A DNA stretch of 64,000 nt from Taudactylus pleione. Its lineage: Eukaryota; Chordata; Amphibia; Anura; Myobatrachidae. The stretch covers positions 2,311,001-2,375,000 of the forward strand of contig JAUIMM010000003.1 in NCBI GenBank assembly GCA_031769625.1, given 5' to 3'. Under the pieces are notes generated by a model. The model searched no databases, was not told the origin of the DNA, and saw only the letters and a program-made list of their open reading frames with translations. Of the stretch, positions 55,742-64,000 are shown in pieces. Within the stretch, counting starts at the first letter, position 1; each line of letters begins with the position of its first letter. The position numbers were made by a program, and so were the translations under genes.

Positions 55742-56500
55742 CAGTGGCGCAACTTCATCCCAGGAGCCCGGAGGCAAAATAAATGTTGGTGCCCCACCAA
55801 AACTAAAATGTACCACCCCCCCAGCACCTATGCCAGCCCCAGCTGCAGCCAACCCCCTTATGCAGTTCCTTTTATATAATGCCCCCAGTATAGTTCCCCC
55901 TAGGCAGTGCCCGCCTATGTAGTGCTCCCCAGTAAAGGTCACCCTATGCAGTACCTCCAGTAGTGAGCTCCCAGTAGTTGCCCCCAGTAGTGAGCCCCCT
56001 GTAGCTGCCCCCTGTAGTTGCCCCCAGTAGTGAGCCCCCAGTAGTGAGACCCCTGTAGTTGCCCCCAGTAGTGAGCCCCTCTGTAGTTGGCCCCAGTAGT
56101 GAGGCCCCTGTAGTTGCCCCCAGTAGTGAGCCCCCTGTAGTTGCCCCCAGTAGTGAGGCCCCAGCAGTGAGGCCCCAGTAGTTGCCCCCTGTAGTTGCCC
56201 CCAGTAGTGAGGTCCCTGTAGTTGCCCCCAGTAGTGAGGCCCCTGTAGTTGCCCCATTAGTGAGGCCCCTGTAGTTGCCCCCAGTAGTGAGCTCCCTGTT
56301 GTTGCCCCCAGTAGTGAGCCCCTGTAGTTGCCCCCAGTAGTGAGCCCCCTGTAGTGAGCCTCCTGTAGTTGCCCCCAGTAGTGAGCCCCCTGTAGCTGCC
56401 CCCAGTAGTGAGCCCCTGTAGTTGCCCCCAGTAGTGAGTGCCCCCTCCCCCCTGCGCCCGGCGACAAATGACTCCATTGTCTCCGGGAGTTCCACCACTG
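55742..56500. mobile_element. complete hAT-type element with minisatellite (unit 4)
   Basis: 759 bp from CAGTGGCGCAACTTCATC to GAGTTCCACCACTG, flanked by the perfect 8-bp duplication AGTTGCGC (55734-55741, 56501-56508). The minisatellite fills most of it. This shows that the higher-order repeat grew from an inserted element. Confidence 0.85.
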
Positions 56501-56508
56501 AGTTGCGC

Positions 56509-56799
56509 TAAGTACTCTTCTGTCATCACTGTGCACTAACACAGGTGTGTGTCTCACTGTACAGCACACAACCTGTATTAAGCCCCTCATGTTCCTGGCT
56601 GGATCTGTTGAATCTGCTACACACCTCGCATACCTGGTCTATTAACCTTGTATTATTCAGCAATTCATTCTGTCTAATATACCAATTCCTGGATACATTA
56701 TTCATTGTGTGGACTGACCTCCACCCACACCTATAGGTACTTCTAATAATTAATTATAATAGACGGTCACAGTCTTCTGTTATAGCAGACCCATCTACT
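56509..56799. other. no gene seen
   Basis: Unrecognised sequence. The DIRS-type recombinase can be followed only down to about 56800. Confidence 0.4.
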
Positions 56800-56906
56800 C
56801 TCTTAGAATATCCGGGAGACCCAACAGCCAGGACCCGTTTGGTCGGATTATAGAACACCTAATTTTGCACAACACTGCACTCTCCCTGATACATGCGTCG
56901 AAGCGG
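56800..56906 (-). pseudogene. tyrosine recombinase, distal piece
   Basis: Reads FDACIRESAVLCKIRCSIIR then PNGSWLLGLPDIL, matching the KIRRSKTD-like part of DIRS/Ngaro recombinases that follows the ELV..S region. It is in the same frame as the 58187 piece if the inserted element and one target copy are removed. The C-terminal catalytic part (R..HR..Y) is not visible. Confidence 0.65.
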
Positions 56907-57251
56907 ACAGGGCCGGTTCTACCATTACGCATGGTACGCAGCTGAGTAGGGCGCCACATAGTGGAGGGCACCTCAGCTGCGACCATGCGGGCCGTGGGCA
57001 GACTGTTTCTCTGTGACACAGCTGCACCACGCATGTAGCGCTGACTGGACGGAGTTCGGTCACCACTACACAGTGACAAACACACAGCCGTCGGCGCCGG
57101 CAGCTGTGTGTTTGTTTTGATTAGCAGCCAATGAGACTCAGTCAGACTCTCATTGTCTACTGCGCCCACTGCCAGAGCCGGGCAGGAACTTTCTGGCTCA
57201 CGCAGTGAGTAATGGGAGAGATGTGACCTAGGAGGACGGACTGAGGAGAGG

Positions 57252-57284
57252 ATGGCGGCGGCCGGAGCGGGAGTGAGGATTCAG
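57252..57284 (+). other. exon-like ATG stretch with splice-donor consensus
   Basis: ATGGCGGCGGCCGGAGCGGG opens MAAAGAGVRIQ and meets TCAG|GTAATT, a plausible 5' splice site. The upstream 150 bp resembles a 5' UTR. It lies inside a hAT-type element, so it is either a captured first exon or chance. No further exon in the element. Confidence 0.3.
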
Positions 57285-57309
57285 GTAATTGCTTTTATTT
57301 TTGTTACAT

Positions 57310-58150
57310 GTGTGTCTACTCCGGGGGGGGTTACTACTGGGGCACTGCAAAGGGGGTGAACCTTCACTGGGAGCACAACAAGTGGGGGACTACTACAAAG
57401 GGGGGACTACTACAAGGGGGTGGCTGCTACTGGGGCACTACATAGGGGGGGAACCTCTACTGGCGGCACAACAAGGGGGGGACTACTACTAGGGGGGACT
57501 ACTACAAGGGGGTGGCTACTACTAGGGGGGGACTACTACAAGGGGGTGGCTACTACTGGGGCACTACATAGGGGGGGAACCTCCACTGGCGGCACAACAA
57601 GGGGGGGACTACTACTAGGGGGGGACTACTACAAGGGGGTGGCTACTACTGGGGCATTGCATAGGGGGGGAACCTCCACTGGGGGCACAACAAGGGGGGG
57701 ACTACTACAAGGGGGGGACTACCACTGGGGCACTACAAGGGGGGGAGTACCACTGGAGGCACAGCATTGAGGGACCACTACTGGGGGCACTATATAAAGG
57801 TCAATACTGGGGGTACTGCATAGGGGGGGAACTACAACTGGGGCCACTGCATAAGGGGTACCACTGTTGGGGGCACTACATAGGGGGTACTGCTACTGGG
57901 GGCATTATATAAGGGGCACTGAATAGGGGGTACCACTACTGGGGGCACAGGGGGGACCACTTCTATGGGCACTATATAAGGGGCACTGCATAGGGGTTAC
58001 CACTACTGGGGCACTGCATAGGGGGACTACTACTGGGGGCACTATATAAGGAGCTTACTACTGGGGGCAAAAGGGGCACTGCACAGGGGGGACCACTACT
58101 GGGGGCACTGTAAAAGGGGCACTGCATAGGGGAGGCACCAAAAAATATAC
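57310..58150. repeat. G-rich minisatellite in hAT-type element
   Basis: Units such as ACTACTACTGGGGGCACTA and GGGGGGGACTACTACAAGG. Read on the other strand they resemble the CCCCCAGTAGT minisatellites at 50-56 kb and 63.4 kb. A larger ~110-bp period is visible at 57420-57770. Confidence 0.85.
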
Positions 58151-58186
58151 TCGCTTATCAAAAAATTTGGACTTGGGCCGGCCCTG

Positions 58187-58560
58187 GGAGCAGAGCATGG
58201 ATGGTGACGTTAATTTAGCAGGAACAACTAGCTCCAATACTTGAAAGGCACCATGAAAAGCCATGGAAAACGCCATATGGAAAAGGTGAACCTCAAAATT
58301 AGAAACAACAACTGCAAGTGGGATATCGGTGTGACGCCTCTTATCGACTGGATGAGGGGCGGAGCATGCCCAGCCCTTAAGAGCCTTAATGATTATAAAG
58401 CTCTTAGTAAGGTCAGGATACCCTTTTAAATGCGAAAACAAAGAAATACCAGCCAGAATCCGGGAGACAGTCGCCCGAGACCGACAGGAGACATAGAGAC
58501 CCCAAATTAAAGATAGCATCGAGCGATGCTTGCTCTCACCTCTATGTCTGCGGCGCTGGA
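58187..58560 (-). pseudogene. tyrosine recombinase, N-terminal piece
   Basis: Reads SRATVSRILAGISLFSHLKG, YPDLTKSFIIIKALKGWA, DKRRHTDIPL and AFSMAFHGAFQVLELVVPAK. This is the SAM-like/N-terminal and early catalytic part of DIRS/Ngaro-type recombinases. It is cut at 58186 by the hAT-type element. The distal piece at 56800-56906 continues it. Confidence 0.8.
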
Positions 58561-58639
58561 GGTAAGTCTACCATTCTGTCCACACTTTCTGATAGGACCA
58601 CCGTATGCAGGAGCGAGGGATTGCTCAGCTAGGCCCTCC

Positions 58640-60198
58640 ATGCCGGCTCTATGACCTACCAAACATAAAGAGGGCAAAGTTCGCCAACCAAACAAACCTC
58701 GGGTGCAAGAACCCTAAACCTGTCCCACTGGAAGCGCAAAAGCGCATCGGCAATGTCATTTTCTGAACCCGGGACGTGGAATGCTTTGAAAACAATGTTA
58801 AATTGCAAGCAGCACAACACCAGCTGAGCAAGCAAATGCAATGCCGGCAGCGAAGAGGGTGCATGACTCCAAGGTTATCTCATCTAAAGATGATGCTCCT
58901 ATCGCGCAACTTTCGACCCCACAGTTCCAACACCACCATGATCAGGAACAGTTCCAGCAGCAACAGATCTCTGGTAAGGCCCTTGGAAAACCACTCCATA
59001 GGCCAGGAGGCTGCACACCAAGCCTCTTCCAAGTGACAACCAAGCCCAGAGGAACCTGCCGCGTCAGTGAAAAAACTGCCATTGGGAGCTGGGGACTGCT
59101 GGAGGCAGCCACTAGAGAACACCATTAAAATCAGCCAGAAAAAGAGGGCCAAATAAAGAGGTCTCGCTTGATTTCTGCAGAGGGCCTAATAAAATGGTGT
59201 GCTCTATGGACTCCCGCAGTGGCCCTCTCCAGTTTACAGGAGAAAACCCTACCCATGAGAATAAAACAGCAGGTGAAGTTCAGCAAGCCCAAAAGAGATT
59301 GAGCTTGATGCAGCATTACCTTCCCAGCAACCAAGCAAACCTGAATGGCATCCTTCAACTGTAGGATCTTGTCAGCTGGTAGGTGGCAGCATCCATCCAA
59401 GGTATCGATTTCGATACCCAAGTAGGACTGTCGAGTAAGAAGGCCTAAAGTTTTATCGCTGGCAATCAGAACCCCAAAAAAAGAAATAAGTGTCTGAATG
59501 GAATCCAGCAAGTAACCAAAATGAGGGGAATCAGCAAGACCAACGCACAAAAAGTAATCTAGAAAATGCGCGATACCGTGCCCCCCAGACCCAGCCTCTA
59601 CACACCAATGCAGAAAAGAGCTGAATGTTTCAAAAAAGGCACATGACACCGAACACCCCATAGGCAAGCACTTGTCTATGCAGTATCCATCATCCAAGCG
59701 AAAACCCATATACCTAAATGAGTCAGGATGCAAGGGAAGCAAACGAAAAGTCGATTCAACGTCCACCTTACCCATCAAAGCACCAGGACCATGAGCCCGG
59801 ACCAGCTCAAGCGCCTGTTAAAAAGATTGATAAGCCACCGAGCAAAGTTCCTGCAGGATGGCGTCATTAACTGATCTGCCGGATGGGTAAGAGAGATGCT
59901 AAATGAGCTGAAAAGACCCAGGCACTTTCTTAGGGACAACGACAACAGGGGACAGCACAAAATCTGCTAGAGGCGGATCAGGGAAGGGTCCAATCATGCT
60001 GTCCAAATGCACTGCCTTAAGGACCTTGTCCTTAACGATGAGCAATAACAGCTCTCTTGCTGACTGGAGGTTCCTTGGAGAACCAACGGGCACAACCGAA
60101 ACAACCGACAAACGGAAACCCAACTTAAAACCATCGCTCAAAAATTGTGCATCAACTTTGTTTGAGTACCACACTAACCACTTGGCCATGGCATCCAA
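58640..60198 (-). pseudogene. DIRS-type reverse transcriptase and RNase H
   Basis: From 60198: GFKLGFRLSVVSVVPVG, SARELLLLIV, GPFPDPPLADFVLSPVVVVP and KKVPGSFQLI (start of RT). A frameshift near 59899 precedes GKVDVESTFRLLPLHPDSF, KCLPMGCSVSCAFFETFSSF and the active-site region HFLDYFLCVG. The second Asp of the usual LDDF is Tyr (codon 59554-59556), which would stop catalysis. LGIEIDTLDGCCHLPADK follows. RNase H continues with FFTDAAGSSGLGCHLEE and the tail HVPGSENDIADALLRFQW. Several frame breaks. It copies element RNA in its working form; here it is dead. Confidence 0.88.
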
Positions 60199-60216
60199 AT
60201 CAACTGGTGAAAAAGT

Positions 60217-61283
60217 TTAGCTAGCAGCTCTGGATCCGGCTGTTTTCTTGGATGCTGTGGCAGCAAAGGGTTTTGAGCAGCCAGACGCGGGGTGGCCCTC
60301 TCCACATTTGATGCAGAGGTGTTGAAAATGACACAGTTGCCTAAAAGGACACTGAGCACAGTTGAAAGCGAAGCACTTACCCTTGCTCCTGGCTGAGGGT
60401 TCAGGTCGACCCGTGCCTAATTTGTGCTGTTGGTTAGCTGTGGCAGGAGGCAAGCGCGAACCCTGAGTGACATCAAGCCACACCTCAACATCCTTGCACC
60501 CAAAGTCAATAATTGTAAGCCTGACCTGCTTACGATGAAACTCTTCGTCGTAAACATGCCAGGCCACCCATCTACCTGACCTATACATGCTGTGTTTAAG
60601 GTGAAAATACCTGATAATATTTGGTTACTCTGTGGGGCGAGTCTCCAAATAGCATGTGGAGAACACAAATATCCCCGCCTGCCAATTGGAATAGGACTGG
60701 AAGGCTTCCAGGCCTATACCACCTTTGCGCTTCACAGCCCGCAAATCCTTCCTCATTTTATCAGTGAGGGAGAACACATCGCCGTACCGACCCTTGTCCC
60801 TAATACTAGGACGGAGCCCTCGCAGCACCACAGTGTTAGCGCAGCGGACCACCCCCGCATCGGCGCTATCGGCTGTGGCTTTTTTCGTCACAAGTGGACG
60901 AGCGAGTGCTGAAGCAGGCAAACTGCCCCCAGGGGTAAACCCTTGCCAAGAACCAGCAGCAAGAGGAGCAACAGGAGTTGGTGGTTCGGATTGTGTGGCA
61001 TTAGGGAGCATGGCCGCCAACACGGGCAAATACAGTGGCCATGTTGGAAATGAAGCCCCATTAAAGCAATAGGGTCCAGCGCTGGGGACACAGCAGGAGC
61101 AACCACATGAACAGGGGAGGGAGCTACTGCGAGCAGCCTGGGGGCAGGAGCCTGTGGAGCATTAGCAGCCACAGGCAATGGAAGGGTTAAAGGCTCAGGG
61201 GAAGCAGCCTGAGCTGCTATTGTATCCCCAGGCATTGTACTAGTGAGGGCCGACGCATGGGGTGCTGGCTCCGCCCACTGCAA
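60217..61283 (-). pseudogene. DIRS-type gag-like protein
   Basis: The piece 60217-60588 has a Cys/His-rich stretch (CAFNCAQCPFRQLC, HFQHLCIKCGEGHPASGC) like the zinc motifs in gag proteins of vertebrate tyrosine-recombinase retrotransposons. Upstream (60625-61029) is RGLRPSIRDKGRYGDVFSLT and an Ala/Pro-rich N-terminus. Frames change near 60600 and 60900. The start is unclear. Confidence 0.65.
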
Positions 61284-61300
61284 ATTTCCAATATGGCGCC

Positions 61301-62690
61301 TGCCTCCTCTGCTAACGGAGGCAGGGCCACTGACAGAGCCCGTTCGCCCGGCCTGTCAGTGGCCCTGCCTCAGTATGGCAACACTAGCCGGAGCCTGCTG
61401 GACATGATCACACCAGGTCCTGCGTCTGGGAGCAGCTGCAAGTGGGTCATGGCGGTTGACATCACAGCCATCGCAACCAGCGACCCCCGCCGTCAAACAG
61501 GTCAGGCTTGAAGGAGCAGCACCTGCAGGGGCCGCGGTAACTAACGCCGGCTACTGATCTCAGTAATTAATGGTGCATAGAAAAAAATAATATGTGTATA
61601 CCAGTCAGTAGTGTATATATAAAATAAAATAAATGAAGACACTCAATAACCCTACTCCTGTGCAGTGTTAACTAGTGAACAGAATAAAGCACTGCAAACA
61701 AGTGTATCACAAATAACGATACTCCATAATGCACAGTGCTCAAATAAAACAACTTCAAAAAAGTGCTTAAAAAAAAAAAAATCACAATTTACAAAATGCA
61801 CTTTGTTTAAGCAAAATCCATGTGCTTGTACCAAAGGACGGAATTGGCTCTGTCCTTGAATCCACACTGTCACTCAATTTGATTTGTGGATAAAAACAGG
61901 GAGAGAAGGCACCAATAAAGTATGTTTAAAAAAAATACATTTAATACTGTAGGTAATATCTAAAACAGGTTAATCTAAGAACTATATGTAGAGCTAATTT
62001 GAAATGACACTGGTTCAGGTCACAAGTAGCAGAGAATGGTAATCATTCCCAAAGTCATCTCAACGCGTTTCGTAACGTGCCCAATGGCTGGACTTACATC
62101 AGGCTTCTTAGCACATGTTTGGTCAAAAATGCATGTCCACCTACAATGCAATGACCATACTAAGTACACTTGAAGGTAGAGACACCTTCTGCCTGACTAG
62201 CACCCCTCCCACCTACATTTTAAACTGCACATTGGAATGAGCAATATTATAGGTAAGTCCTGGATAAATTGATATAATGTGTCAGTATTAAGGATCTCAG
62301 GAACCCATAGGATGAGGGCACCATAACGTGGAAGTTGGGCATACATTTTTGGCCAAATAAACCTTTTTATACTCCATTAAAATTGTAGAGTTTATTATAA
62401 TTGATTTGATTATCAGATTATCTGTATTCTTAGCGCTTAGAGTGTGCATCTGCATTTTCTATTTTATGCGTAGCACTACAAGTCTCAGCATGGCAGCACC
62501 CAATATTTTGTTAAAAATTAAGTTGTGCAGTCTAGTGCCCCCCCCCCCCATTTCTTCTGTTTTTGTGTATATTAAGTACACTCTACACCTTCTGCCAGAG
62601 AAGCACCCATCACACCTGCCCTTGGGTGCTTTTAATTAGCATGGGTCCTTGCATTTCAAACTATATGTAACATTAACCATCTGGGGTTAT
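61301..62690. other. no gene seen; repeat fragments
   Basis: 61301-61400 has an inverted pair GGCAGGGCCACTGACAG / CTGTCAGTGGCCCTGCC. Around 62060 is an interspersed repeat with CAACGCGTTTCGTAACGTGC and CATCAGGCTTCTTAGCAC. The rest is AT-rich and unrecognised. Confidence 0.4.
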
Positions 62691-62720
62691 CAAGTATTCA
62701 GCGCCTCCAGCCAATTTCTG

Positions 62721-62884
62721 TTTACTAAGCATTAGATGGAGATAAGGTGAAAGGAGATGAAGTACCAGCCAATCAGCTCCTAACTGTCACATTATAGGCT
62801 GTGTTTGAAAAATGACAGGAACTGGTTGGTTGGTACTTTATCTCCATTCACTTTATCTCCACTCAAGGCTTAGTAAATAGACCC
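62721..62884. mobile_element. short inverted-repeat element
   Basis: TTTACTAAGCATTAGATGG near the left and AAGGCTTAGTAAATAGACCC at the right, with GGAGATAAGGTGAA mirrored by TTCACTTTATCTCC. A relative forms the start of each ~1.69-kb repeat unit at 49797. Confidence 0.6.
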
Positions 62885-63419
62885 CTAATCTGTATTAGGC
62901 TGTTGTAGGGGTCCGCTTGGGTTAATCCACTTAAAATGTAGCTATATATAGTAATTATATACTTTATTCCACTAGATTTGTTTTACATTTATACCCTAAT
63001 AGTGTATGTATCTGCTGTGATTATCTAGACAGAACATTACTATGATATTAATTCAACTAGTTATTTAAGTAACCACCCAAGGTGATGAAGTTTTAAACAA
63101 ATGTTATAGGATTTATTAGAATAATTGAGCTTGACATTCAATTATATTCACATTACAATGAATAAACTTTAATTGTCACTTAGACTCAAATGAATACACA
63201 CAAAACAAGTATTATTACATTACCTTACATTACTCATCAGTTTACACAGATAAACATAACATATAGCGCTTTCTCCTGTACCTTTGGCCAACTATTAAAT
63301 AAGACATGAAAAGAACGGGGTCCCTCTATTAAGGGGGAGACAAGGGTGTGTCAGGATTGGCAGGAGGGCTAATCTTGGTGTAGTTTCCATAGAAATAAAC
63401 CAAGGGAGTTTCCTCAATA
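62885..63419. other. no gene seen
   Basis: AT-rich unrecognised sequence. Confidence 0.4.
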
Positions 63420-64000
63420 TATGATAATGCCCCTTATGCAATGTTCCCAGTAGCAGTGTCCCATGTAGTAGTGCCCCAGTAGTGCCCCTTATACAGTGCC
63501 CCCAGTAGTGCCCTTTATACAGTGCCTCTAGTAGTGCATCCTTATACAGTGCCCCCAGTAGTGCCCCCTTATACTGTTCCCCCTAGGTAGTACCCCTTAT
63601 ACAGTCCCCCCTATGCAGTGCCCCCAGTAGTGGTCCCCCTCATGCAGGCCCCCAGTAGTGCCCCTTATACAGTGCCTCTAGTAGTGCATCCTTATACAGT
63701 GCCCCCAGTAGTGCCCCCTTATACTGTTCCCCCTAGGTAGTACCCCTTATACAGTCCCCCCTATGCAGTGCCCCCAGTAGTGGTCCCCCTCATGCAGGCC
63801 CCCAGTAGTGCCCCTTATACAGTGCCTCTAGTAGTGCATCCTTATACAGTGCCCCCAGTAGTGCACCCTTATACTGTTCCCCCTAGGTAGTACCCCTTAT
63901 ACAGTCCCCCCTATGCAGTGCCCCCAGTAGTGGTCCCCCTCATGCAGGCCCCCAGTAGTGCCCCTTATACAGTGTCTCAAGTAGCAATCCCCCTCAAGCA
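63420..64000. repeat. minisatellite with 150-bp higher-order period
   Basis: ~30-bp units (TATACAGTGCCCCCAGTAGT, CCCCTATGCAGTGCCCCC) arranged in a 150-bp repeat starting near 63511, 63661, 63811 and 63961, running off the window. Same type as inside the hAT-type elements at 50-58 kb, so the rest of such an element probably lies beyond the edge. Confidence 0.9.

Larger units (their letters stand above)
49797..56508. repeat. four ~1.69-kb higher-order tandem repeats
   Basis: CTTTATCACTTTCCAAGG starts units at 49797, 51485, 53171 and 54871 (spacings 1688, 1686, 1700). Each unit: a small-element end, AT-rich sequence, a GTACACAC palindrome module, then a hAT-type element (CAGTGGCGTAACT start) with a ~30-bp minisatellite. 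Units 1-3 jump from minisatellite to the next unit start; only unit 4 reaches the element's right end. The long frames (PVVAPSSE and TTGASLLG types) are minisatellite read-through, not genes. Confidence 0.9.
56907..58186. mobile_element. hAT-type element inserted in the recombinase gene
   Basis: 1280 bp, ends CAGGGCCGGTTCTACC / GGGCCGGCCCTG, flanked by GAAGCGGA / GGAGCAGA (6 of 8). It contains an exon-like ATG stretch at 57252 and a long G-rich minisatellite. No transposase. Confidence 0.8.
56800..61300 (-). mobile_element. DIRS-order (tyrosine-recombinase) retrotransposon, decayed
   Basis: Minus strand, in order: gag-like protein, reverse transcriptase, RNase H and tyrosine recombinase. Such elements integrate by recombinase rather than by DDE integrase. 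The recombinase is split by a hAT-type element (56907-58186). Terminal repeats were not identified. Internal hits to RT, RNase H and recombinase motifs are good, but frames are broken in each. Confidence 0.85.

Noticed and set aside
50729..56590. Long open frames of repeating PVVAPSSE / TTGASLLG peptides on both strands
   Set aside because: They are frames through a ~30-bp (divisible by three) minisatellite, open in several frames at once; no gene signals.
61257..61511. Short plus-strand frame in GC-rich sequence upstream of the DIRS-type gag
   Set aside because: No recognisable domain; probably leader or terminal-repeat sequence of the retrotransposon.

Overview
This window looks like vertebrate nuclear DNA from a large, transposon-rich genome. 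I found no host protein-coding gene, rRNA or genuine tRNA gene. Nearly everything recognisable is a mobile element or a repeat grown from one: BED-finger hAT transposons, Tc1/mariner elements, many non-autonomous DNA elements (8-bp, 3-bp and TTAA target duplications), a tRNA-headed V-SINE-type SINE, an L1-like LINE fragment and a DIRS-order tyrosine-recombinase retrotransposon. This mix fits an amphibian, most likely a frog. That is an inference from repeat content, not from a host gene.

Layout. 1-1852: a Tc1 fragment, an 8-bp-type (hAT-like) element and the 3' end of a BED-hAT element. 2594-7512: BED-hAT copy 1 (+). 8754-14223: copy 3 (-), whose transposase core is replaced by a 16-unit tandem array. 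14233-18123: an old Tc1 element carrying two small elements and a younger, almost intact Tc1 (15829-17488). 18189-21722: copy 2 (+), an internal-deletion derivative that keeps the BED finger. 21955-29478: a ~4 kb tandem duplication whose two halves carry different element insertions. 29516-31690: L1-like fragment. 32656-38780: nested small elements and a foldback element with a degenerate telomere-like minisatellite. 40134-49119: copy 4 (-), 9 kb, with a 964-bp duplication in its transposase and a 23-unit array in its leader. 49133-49390: a perfect palindrome in a TA run. 49797-56508: four ~1.69-kb higher-order repeats built on a hAT-type element with a ~30-bp minisatellite. 56800-61300: a decayed DIRS-type retrotransposon split by another hAT-type element. 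The last 600 bp is again minisatellite.

The most coherent system is the BED-hAT family. Each large copy has a TATA promoter, a leader made of ~160-bp tandem repeats (4, 8, 9 and 23 units in copies 1, 2, 3 and 4), a BED-finger/hAT transposase, a conserved stem-loop just after the stop codon and different repeated motifs at its two ends. All ends lie in, or once lay in, (TA)n runs, with ATATATAT duplicated around the insertion. No copy has an undamaged transposase. Copy 4 comes closest: one nonsense codon lies between its BED finger and the end of the protein. Unit counts, coordinates and target duplications were read by eye, so edges of decayed elements are approximate.
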